DNA of 64,000 bases from Tetracladium setigerum (lineage: Eukaryota > Ascomycota > Leotiomycetes > Helotiales), in the NCBI GenBank assembly GCA_031472005.1, contig PZJY01000008.1, positions 1,054,001-1,118,000 on the forward strand, given 5' to 3'. Each line of letters starts with the position of its first letter. Positions within the stretch are counted from its first letter, which is position 1. The position numbers were made by a program, and so were the translations under genes. Under the pieces are notes generated by a model that had not been told where the DNA came from, did not search any database, and saw only the letters and a list, made by a program, of their open reading frames with translations. Below, one piece after another: positions 1 to 10,800 of the stretch.

Positions 1-843
1 CTATCATGACCTATGAGCTCCCGGGATAGAAAGAGCGAGTACAGAAAAATCTTACGCAGTCTTGCCTCCAATTCTTTAATATCGGGTCGCTTCCAGCTCG
101 GAGCGCTCCTCTTGCGTTCAGGATATGTGCATTCGCGCTTTGTCTCTAGACATCTTCCACACTTTGGTTGATTCCGGTCACATCTCAATTTTCGATCATG
201 GCATATCTTGCAAGACATGATTCCTAGTGTTGGCATTGTGCTCGCAGAATTTCAGGAGCAACTTATCGTGAGCTAGGGGGGGGGGGGGGGGGGAGACCTT
301 TTGCCAAGTTTCTCTCTGGTGCAAATGAGACGAAGTCAATGGCATGACATTGAACCGTTCCCGAACTGTGGTATTTCGGCCGAGTGCCCGGCAAACGGGA
401 CCATTTTTCTCCGAACAGTCCTACTTTGTAATTAAGTTTACTCTAGCTCAAGCAGATCTTCCCCACAACCATCAAAGTGTAAGCTCTCTCTAGATGTATA
501 TCAGACATGGCCTATTTCGGCGGTACATTCATCACACGGCTTCGGCCTCGTTTTCACCGCATTTATTTGCGGGCTTCCACTAACTTGACCTTTATCTCGA
601 GTTTTCCGCCGTTTTCGGGTGCCCCATCTACATGATTGCAAAGCTATTGGAGGCTTAAAATCCCGAATATATCTTCCAGACATTTAGGATCAATGAAAAG
701 GCTCCTCTCCCATTGCCCAAAGTACTTCGTTTGCTCACACTTCTGCCATTCCAATGTTAATTCCATCTTTCTGGTCCTAAATCACTTTCCCATACTGTAC
801 TGTTTTCACATCTCGCTAGAGGCAGCGACTTCTCTCTTTTGCA
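1..843. other. Intergenic, no gene seen
   Basis: No open frame here resembles a protein. An 18-base poly-G run lies at 276–293. The last few hundred bases are presumably the promoter and leader of the MFS gene that follows. Confidence 0.5.
276..293. repeat. Poly-G run (18)
   Basis: Seen directly; homopolymer of G, length uncertain in any assembly. Confidence 0.9.
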
Positions 844-2637
844 ATGGATAATTCACTTAACAACCAAGAAGTCCTGGAAGCGGGCGCCCTTCCCCATCAC
901 CCTCTGAGCAAACCACCTTTCTCTCAAAGCTGCGGGCACGAACCAAACCTCTCGCCTTCGCAGTCATTTGCGGCTCTCTTACACTCGACTCGTTCAACGT
1001 CACGGGACTAACCTACGGACAATTGAATATTTCAGAGCATTATAATGTTATCGTAACGACGGCAAGTTGGAGCTTGAGCGCTTATGCTCTGGCCTTTGGC
1101 AGTCTTCTTCTTCTTGCAGGCCGAGCCGGTAAGCCATCCCCCGAACATAACGCCAATGGCAATTGAGAACTATTCTCTTTGGAAGAGGTGAAAACTAACG
1201 AGACACGCTCCGGGATTAGGAGACATGTACGGCCACAAAAATGTCTATTCATTCGGTCTCGCTTTCTTCTCCCTCTTCGCCCTCCTGGCCGCAAGTATCG
1301 ACAGCAATTTTGTCGCCTTGTGCATTTTCCGGGCGCTTCAAGGCGCATCCGCGGCATGTACAGTGCCAACAGCGTACGCCATGGTTGGAGTTACATATCA
1401 AGGCCAGGCACGAGAGATGGCAGTAGCCGCCCTTGGAGTGAGCTCTACTACTGGTGCTATCATGGGTAGCATAGGTACGTGAAAGATCCCTGTCCACGGC
1501 GATGAAAACTCGCAGTCACTAACATGGTTCCAAAGTTGGGGGGGCATTTGCATCAACCGATCTCGGTTATCGAGGCGCTCTGTGGCTCTCCTTTGGCATT
1601 AGCACAGTGCTTTGCGCACTTGCTTTCTTACTCCTGGAACCGACCCCTCGCGATCCTTCCATCGAACGGAAACCGCTTGATGTTATTGGAGCGTTTCTCG
1701 TCACCGCCTCATGCGCCATACTGGTTTACGGGTTCACAGAAGCACCAACTGGGTGGAGTCACGCGAAAGTCATTGCACCGATCACTCTTGGTGTCCTCCT
1801 CCTTATCTCATTCATCTTGTTCGAACAATTCGTTGTATGGAAGTTTCTGCCACACGTGGACCCGCTAATACCAACGAGAGTGTGGACTTACTCTAACCTG
1901 GTGCCTCTAACAATCGAGACAGGTTTCATATTCGGATGTTTCTTCCTTTCGGTTCTCAATGGGTCAACATTCTTACTTCGGGTTCAAGAGGTTTGTCTCC
2001 AAACATTTCTGCCATCTCAAAGCTTGCACCACGCTAACTGCTATATAGAGAAAACCATTGATCTCCGCGGTCATGTGGAGCCCTCTTATCATCGGAACAC
2101 TAATATTCTGCATCCTGATGGGACCATTCTACAATCACAGATTCATGCCCCAAAAGTGTTTCTTGTCATTGGACCATTGATTCTTGCCACGGGCGTGGTC
2201 TTGTTCTCGCGGAACGATACTGAAACTGGCTACTGGCAATACACATTTTCTGGGTCCATCGTAATGTCTCTCGGCACGGCAATTTTTTTCATCCACTATT
2301 TAAACGTCGCTTATGCTGCTACACCGCCTAAAGATCAGGGCCTTGTATCCGGCATTATACAGACTTCAGCGCAGATCGCCACAGCATTAGGTCTCGCCAT
2401 TGGCAGTTCTTTCCTAAGTTCCGAAACCCTAAAGATTTGCTCCCAGAATACAGGCACAGCTTTTGGGTTGGTGTTGCTTTTGGATGTGCTGGAGCCCTTG
2501 TCGCTCTGGTATGGATCAAACCTGTGCCACCGAGACCATCGAATTCGAAGAAAGGAGATGTAGAGATGCTGAACAGCGGCGTCGAAAGCCCAAGCAGCCA
2601 TGCAGGCTCTGCGTCGAACATCAAGCTCGAAAACTAG
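844..2637 (+). CDS. MFS drug/toxin-type transporter (14-TM), frame broken at three sites
   Basis: This is a multi-helix membrane transporter of the major facilitator superfamily, probably a proton-driven exporter of the 14-TM type at the plasma or vacuolar membrane. Exons are 844–1128, 1220–1474, 1536–1990 and 2049–2637, all with GT–AG borders. The sequence shows the TM1 motif LDSFNVTG, the loop 2–3 motif GRAGDMYGHK (antiporter motif A) spanning the first splice junction, and a late helix reading SFWVGVAFGCAGALVALVW. The frame breaks by -1 at a C run (892–895), an A run (2152–2155) and AAA (2431–2433). Adding one base at each gives a 528-aa protein, a normal family length. The first break could instead be an intron with a weak donor (gtcctg). 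Either the gene is a recent pseudogene or the bases are missing from the assembly. The substrate cannot be told. Confidence 0.8.
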
Positions 2638-5600
2638 ATCAAGACCGCTGCTTGGTTCCTGGAGTAGAGAGGGGCGTGTGCCGCTCGGGATGTAAGAAGG
2701 GGTAGAGTTGGTGCGTTTGGACATTCTTTTTGAGTAGATGTAGGCTCGCGAGAAACGGGTGGCACAATGTTGTCAGAGTAAGGAGATAGAAGGTTAGAAT
2801 TAGAATATAGATACTTTACCAACTTTATTTCAAATTTATCGAGGGAGGAAAGCGAAAAAGGGACCACTATTTCCTCTATAATTATATAATATCTTAGATA
2901 AACGCAATTATTTTTACAGATATCAGGTATTGCTTTCGATACTTAATTCTCTTCACAAATCTATAGCATTTTAAGCCGATTTTAATCTCCTTAATATAAG
3001 ATTTATATATACACGCAGGCCAATCTTCGAGACGACTGACGATCTGGCTTCTCTGACCCTAATTGTGTTATACTTTCCTCGCCATCCGACTCGGCATCTA
3101 CCACTGTAGCAGCAGCCTATTTTATGACACCTTGATAGACGACAAATTTCCGCCCGAGACTGGCCTTGTATTGATCACTTTCCAGCCTAAGTATGGAGGA
3201 GTGGGTTTTCTAGGAACTCGCAGCGTATTCGATATATATATATATGCGTTTGTATTAATGGTGACATATGTGAAGTGTGGATCCAAGCTGTAGCCAGGCT
3301 ACTGAATAGTTTTCAAAAAGCCCAACCAAACCACTCTTTCAAAAATCAACCCTGCGATCCTTACTAACGTAAAGGCCACTGTTACGGATCTGTATTTAAA
3401 TCCAAAATTGTTCAATTACTCCTTTTATATAATATAATCATCCTGCTAAAGCTATTCAAATCAATACTCCCTTTGAAGAGATAGTGCAGGAGGAGCTTAA
3501 AGGTATGAACTGATAGTATTTTTTGGCTGAGGGTCGAGGCCTGAGTTTTTACTTTCGGCTACATTCTCTTTACCTCTATATTAACCCTCTACAGGTTGAA
3601 TACTTAGTGTAAATAAGTTAATTACGTATAATAAGTATCACTTTATTATTTTCATAACAATTCAAAAGATAGAGAAATAGGTAGATAGGCGCCGAGAGCG
3701 TGTCATGGGGTTGGCTTTTGGTTTGGTAACTTTCGCCAAAAGTTTGTATGTTGGGAATACTGTAACCTTACCAAGATGATCATTGGCAAACCCTGATGAC
3801 TTAGCATGCTGAGGCTCCATCTCCAGAACCCTTTCCCCCTTTTTAAACCTCAACCACTGCATCACCCCTCTTTTCCGATGCCTATCGCACCTGCTCTATT
3901 AAGTTAAATTGACAGTTTAACAGTAGTAAGGAGCACGGCTGTTGAGAGACAACGCACTAATATTGGCTGACTCGCGTGTACGTCGTATCTTCGTATCTTC
4001 GTATCCTCGCATTTCCTCAAATCCTCAACAACCACGAGAAAACTTCGTCAGTTGTTGGAGATCAACTCGAAGACGATCTGCCAATGGGTGCTACCTCGTC
4101 TGCTTCCCAAGGCCATAGAGAATCACCTGCCAATGCTCCAAAACAAGTCAACCTTTGAATGTTCAAGTAGGAATATGAACTATTATAAATATTGTGGTGA
4201 TGATAGATGTGGAGGAAGTGGTGGAAAGGATTGTGGAAGTAGGGCTTCAGGTAAATATTTATTTAACTGTTGTTGGACCTTTACATTTAGATTTTTCTGA
4301 AAATTGAAGCTGTAATTCAACGTCCACAGAAATATTTTGGGGTTCAGGTCATAGTTCCTCCGCCTCCGGAAGAACGTTCTAGACTCCTAGAAAGCTTACC
4401 TAAATACCCTAACAGTAGTGACAAGTAGACAAGCTTTCACTTGGCAATTTTCCAACGAATGATGAGAGGAGGCTCTGCCACGATACGCCGTTTGGTGAAG
4501 AACGTGCGACATGCAACAAAATGCCTCGTGATAAGTCTTACATTATTTCGAGCTTACTAAGCATCTTTCATTGGATAACACTTAGAAGAGGTGGAAAAGT
4601 CGTTGATACATCATGTGGTCGTGAAGAAGGTATAACCATAGTAATTTTCAACCGCCTTCTTCATGCAATATAATATAATCACAAACCACGTCTTAGAAAG
4701 GCGATTAGTTTTATATTTCCCTGCATTTAAAAACACTATTAATCCCTAAATCACGGCGTAATACTCACTATAAATGCGTCTTGCTGCGAGTCGAGTTGCA
4801 TTTTCGGTATATAATGAAAATTGGAAAGCAAGAACTTTGTTTAAACTTGAAGAAAGAAGACAACGAATCTTGATTCATTCCTAAAAGAGAATAGAGTCCA
4901 TGTAAAATCTATGCAATTTACGAAAAGCCAATACTTCTTGCAATAGCGGCCTGATCCTCATATTTGAAATATGGCGAGACTCTACTTTGATAATATTAAA
5001 ACAACATCTTGTAAATCAATCGCTTGCTTAACTACTGGACAAAGGGGAATTAATTCCCCAATCACCAGCTCTCACGCTATAACCTTAGGCTTCTGAATAT
5101 ATGTTAGATATCTGCAAGTCATTAGCCTTTAAGTAATGAACTTCAAGATAATTAAAAACTCACACGGGCCAGTAAGCATAAGTCCCCTATGTCCTTAATA
5201 TCCTTTCTAACACTAGTCAAAAAAGCTTAAACCTCCTTAAGTTGCTATCTTAGCACCCTCGTCAATATAGCAAGAGTAAAATTAATTAATCTATTTAACG
5301 TGTTGATTATACTTTATAGCTTAGGTGCCTTCTCTTTTTTACCCCTAGGCCACGAGTTACTAAGCTACTTGTGTAGCGTTGAGTTTACTCTAAAGAACTC
5401 TATATCCTTGAGCTATTTAGTATAGTGCGTAATGTTATTAAGCGGTATGCCAATATTTTGCGACGCTTTAAGTATTAAGGCATTCTATTTCCCGAGATGC
5501 GAATCTGGGAGTTGCGTCCCGTTATCGGACAGGCCCGGGAAAGCGAGTTATTGCATTTCGAAATAGCTGCCAGGCGTGAGATGTCTAGAGTTGAGTTAGG

Positions 5601-7877
5601 ATAGTGGAAAGAATAATAAAAGGCACATATTCAAAAGATTGCTCGAAAAGCCGTTCTTCGTCGAAAGCCCAGTGCAATTGATCAAAAAATGGATTTGAAG
5701 AATATACTAGCTTCCCGTGAGAGCTCACAGTCAGGATTTGGTTGGATACTGTTTGCAAGAGATGATTGCCCTGGGTTTACCATTGTGTAATAGATGAATT
5801 TGATGGTTATTTGACCTTGATGTATCAATTTTTGGATCTGATTTCCATCTTCGGAGAAAATAACAGGACAGGCATGGAAAGCAGAGTATGTAAGGTATGT
5901 GTACTGTCATTTTACAGGTTTGCGCGTCAACTTGATCTGTTGCCTTGACGGCAAAACCTCGGCAAACTCAGCACGCGTGAGACAGGTCAACTATAAGTTT
6001 TGGGAGTTATAATCGGAGCCGTCAATTTAAGATATTTAGATAGGATATCTTATATATTAAAGAAGAGTTTGTGTGGTTAGTTTTTCCAGCTGTGAATCTA
6101 TTGATGTTGTTGATTTTCTTCCATGGAATAATGAGCAAGAGTGGTCTGAACACTGCCCAAATTTATTCAACAATGTTCTCCGCAAATCCGAGATAGACGG
6201 TAGAATAGATTGAGAACTGTTGTATGCCTTCCATTCTGACGTGAGTCGAGTAAGGGCATGTTTGTATGGGCGTGAACTTCGTTTGTGGTACTGTAAGAGA
6301 GGAGGATGTCGGGTTGTGCTTCTTGACAACTATCCTTTGAATGATAGTTTTCACGTGATCCTCCTCTTTCTACCATGTCAGATTATGGCGCCTTCATTAA
6401 AATATGGAAAGCCAAACTAGAATATTAATTTTTCAGGCGCAATGATGCAGACTAACGCCTTGTTCTTGAATATACTAGACTTGCCCTCACGTGATAGGTA
6501 CTCTAAGGCCCATCCATCTGCTGAAACTCGTCATTCCTCATCCCCCAGCCCAAGTTCGCCTTCAGTCCCTCCTTTTTGACCATTGTGCAAAACTTCACCA
6601 CTTGGATAAAGACAACTCCGTAGATGCGCGGAAGTCCTTGAGTCGCCTTCCATGAAGGTGCTCCTAGCATGGTAAGGTATTCCACCAAATCAAACGTTAT
6701 AGGTTTCCTTTTGCAACTCGTCCACTCGGTCTATCTACGATGTCTCGCCTGCTCCCAGCTGCGGTAGTAGTCCGTACTGCAAGAAAGGACCAGCCCATCT
6801 CATCCCATCATTCCTGGCGGCTCGTCCGAGTTTCAATTCGGCATGTTCCCAACTGACCGCATTGTTCAGGGATGAAAGCAGAACCTGGGGTAAGCATCGG
6901 AGTCTGAAACATTGTCTTGATTGAGTAGCGAACGAACATCAGACGAACACAATAATCAACATCAAGGCGGGAAGACTATTCTTATTATGGGACTGACAGC
7001 TCATGAGGCTCAAAGCGCGACTTTTACTTTATCGATCTGATCGGTTTCAGGCTTTCAGGCCGGCAATTGCTGTTGATCAACACTTGTTGATTTTGCCCCC
7101 TGTTTCAGGAGCTTTCCGTCGGAGCTCCAATCGTTTGATCATCACACCCAAGGCATAACAGTTCAGCCACCAGAAGTTGTGAAAACGATGTCCTTCAACA
7201 TATTTTCCCAAATTTTAAACACGGGAGTTTGGAGTTCAAACGGCGTCCACTCCAGCGCAGCCGCCTTGTCACATCTTCGTCCACCCTCTCCTCTCTATAT
7301 CTTGGCAGCTGGAAATTGATGCCCAATTGGAATATTCTGGCTCTGTGGAGACGCAGGTGGAATGAGGAATAGGGCCTAGAGAGGCCGAGAATCAGAGCTC
7401 AGACCTCACATGCTGTCAAGGCAAAGTGCTTGTCTGCCACAGCAACATGTTGTGAAGTCTGCTCACATTATACTTGGCACTATGCTCTCGAATAAGATCG
7501 CAAGAAGCCAATAATCCCCGTTGGCGGCATTTTCCTTGGGGAAAAGCACTGAAACTAGTTGATGGGATTGCACCACAATCCAAGTAGATTTCCTCTCCGT
7601 GGCATGTCAGTCACTTGGAAGGTGGCCTTGGCTGGTCCAAGAGCTGCCGTCTTATGTTCTCTGCTTCTCATCCGAAAACTGTTCTTGGTTCTCTTCTCTT
7701 TTTTTCCAGCGTTATTAGTTTTTGACTATTATCGAGTACCTGATCCGGTGATCTTACTCCTTGTGTTGATTTGCGCCGGCGCTCAATAATTCAATTTATA
7801 TCATTTAATTTTCAAGAGCTGGACTCGAGCTTCTTCTATTCATTCATTCTTTCGCAACGCCACTACAGTAAATTATC
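2638..7877. other. AT-rich gene-poor region, probable decayed repeat
   Basis: About 5.2 kb without a supportable gene. Two blocks (about 2850–3700 and 4500–5500) are very AT-rich, dense in TA steps and stop codons in all frames, as expected of a transposon mutated by RIP (C-to-T in repeats). No terminal repeats or recognisable polymerase motifs could be made out, so the element type stays open. Short open frames at 3662–3865 (-) and 6503–6688 (-) read somewhat like protein but match no family I recognise. The 6.5–7.9 kb part has normal composition and includes the promoter of the next gene. Confidence 0.45.
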
Positions 7878-10800
7878 ATGTCGGAAAGTTCGTGTCCGGT
7901 GACACGATCGAGAGGTCGCTCAATGTGTCCAGCAGGGAGAAGTCAGAGCGCTCTTCGGGGGTGCGCCTGGGCTGGAAATCGCGACTCTTCAGTGTCTTCG
8001 CGTGCCTCAATGGATGTATGTGTACCTTTCAACGGCCCTCGAATATAACTTCTAACTTCTGTCTAGTCTGTGGAGAGAGCCAGATTGGGCGATAGTCTCA
8101 GGTCGCAAGAGCGGAAAACAATCAACGAGTTATTACTACCAGAGGCACCACCTAGACAAGTTACCAAAGGCTTGAAAAATGCGGATTCGCTTAATCCACT
8201 CGATCTAGATGTTCTTGCTGCTGCGCTTGGTGCGCCTGCTCGACGGGTTTTGACGCGAGCAATGGAAATTGGCCCATTAACCGGTTGGAAGGATGGATAC
8301 CTTAGTTCAACCCACGGATTTTGCCCTCCCGACCCCTCAGAATCGCCCATTGCACTATCTCTGTCGGAAGGTCGAGTTTGGTCAGATCTGTGTGAACGAA
8401 TGCCCGGTGTTGTTGCCCGTGGCAAGGTCCGAGAGTCTATTCTTGCTCTTCCCCTGGTCTTCGGAACTCCAGACATAATACCTGACGCAGCTCTTTGGGC
8501 AGCAACTGTATGCCTTGGAATTCTAGCCAGTGTGTACAGATACGAGGAGGCCAACGATGGGAGCGAGGGAATCAGCGTTGCTGCTCCACCTGGAACCTTC
8601 CGCAACATTTCTGGGGAAGCTGATGACGAAGAAGAAGAGACAAAGGGAATACCAAGAAATGTTGCCATTCCGCTCCGTCAAATCTGCACTCGGATGGGAA
8701 GAGTACTTCCTCATTTGACGCAGTTTGACGTTTCTATTTACAACTATAAGTTGAGAGATCACACATCTGTTCATCCATATCTTCCACGATGCGAGAATAT
8801 GGATCTAAGATGGCCAGTAAGTAAATGTATGCTCTGTGAGTGACGACACCATTCCTGACATCTATATAGGTTTTCAAGGACAGAGGAGAGGCAATGTTCC
8901 TTCTTTGTATGGCAGACTCTCATGGTTGTTTCATTCCAGGGGTTGAAATAATAACCCGATGTCAAGAAATGGTAATGTTGAAAGACGAGGAGGGCCTCCT
9001 TCGAGAGCTCGTCAAGCTCAAAGACATAATTGATCAACTCCCAAACGTTTTCCATAAGATCAGCGTCAACCCAAATTCAGGCGAGAACTTTGCTAACCCA
9101 GTAGAGGTATGAGCCTCCGTATACACATATGATCATAGCTAATAATTTCTTAAGTGGGGTCAAAGATATGCAAAGTTCAGCGCACCACTATCTAGAAGAG
9201 TTCCAGCTCTATCGGGTCTGGCACTTCCGCTTTTTCTGTTGATGGATGCCTTTATGGGCCGAACGAAGTACGACAGCTTTCTGGGCTTGGAAGCACTGCA
9301 CCTACGAGCATGGCTTCCCATGAACATTAGGGCTTTCATTGCTGCTATCGAATACAACTACCAAGTCCCGGCATTTGTGAAGGCAAGCAACAATCATCGA
9401 CTTAAAGGTGTTTTGGAAGGTCTTGTGGAATCGTATATGGGTGAACGAGGATGGATGGGAACTCATAGATGTGAGAATTCCTTGGAATCTATTGTAGATT
9501 TTTGGTTGCTAACACAACGCAGATAAGGTATATGGGTTCCTTGAAGTTGTTGCCAAAACAGGACGAAGTGAGACAAACGGGAATGCGGGAGCAGGCGAGC
9601 AAAATGGGAGACCGTGGGAACAAGTCCACAAGACATTATCGGACTCGATGAAAGAACGACTTGACCCGTTCCGAGGCGCAATTGACCTCCAGCCCCACCA
9701 GCTGAGGGGAACTTTTCAAGAGTGCAGATTCAAAGCCAGAATTATGAGCCGACAGTCGATCGATTCGGACCCTTCCCGCTCCACCGGAATGATCACATTT
9801 GATCTTCAAGACACCGGAGTCACGTTTCAGCCAGGAGATAGACTTGCAGTTATGCCACAGAATTCTTGGACTGAAGTTGCTAAGATCACAACCGCATTAG
9901 GACTTGAAGAGTTTATCGATCAGCCTGTTTCGACGGAGAAGTCGATTGAATGGACGAGGTTTGCCAAGCATCTTGCTTCGGTCTCAGAGGCATCTTCAGT
10001 AAAATTGACTGTCGTCGACATCCTTAGACGAGGTCATATTGCCCCTTTGACCAAAGAACTTGTTATGGCCGTATGCTCCCCTCCACAACCAAATTAATTA
10101 CGACTAACGTGCTGCTATAGTTCCACCTTGCCTTGCGCGCGTCTTCTAATACTGTTCTCAAAGTTCTCGCTTCCGAGAAATGGCCCGTAAAGGGCACAGT
10201 CGGCGACCTCCTCCAACTGGCTGTATCCGAAGTAAAGCCTGCGATTTGGGACCAAGCTTTCGATCTTTCCGATCTGTCGTGGCTTGCTAAGTTGATCCCA
10301 GTTGAGGTCCCACGAACATACAGTATTTCTAATTACTCAGATGAGTTGTTACCAAGCACTGTTGATCTCACAGTTTCGAGGTCTGATTACAATATAAGCC
10401 CTACTCTCTCGGTCCCTGGAGAGTCCTCAGTCCGACATGGAGTAAGCAGCGGATTTCTCAACCCAATTCCGTCCCATGATTCAGGCCTTGACCTCGAAGA
10501 ACATGAAGAATTACTTATTGGTGTTTCCCGACCCCTTAACTTTCAATTGCCTGAGTCAATGACTGTTCCTATCGCAATGTTTGCGGGTGGCTCTGGTATT
10601 GCACCTTTTCGAGGATTCTGGCAATCACGAACTCGATCTGGCTACGGTCGCAATATCTTGTTCGTCGGAGCACAATCTCGAGAAAAGCTCCCCTACGAAG
10701 ATGAGATAAGAGATTACGTTCGTCATGGCCGACTGGAAGTGCATACTGCATTTTCTCGCGACAAAAATGGTCTTGTGTATGATTCTGTGGCAAAAGATCT

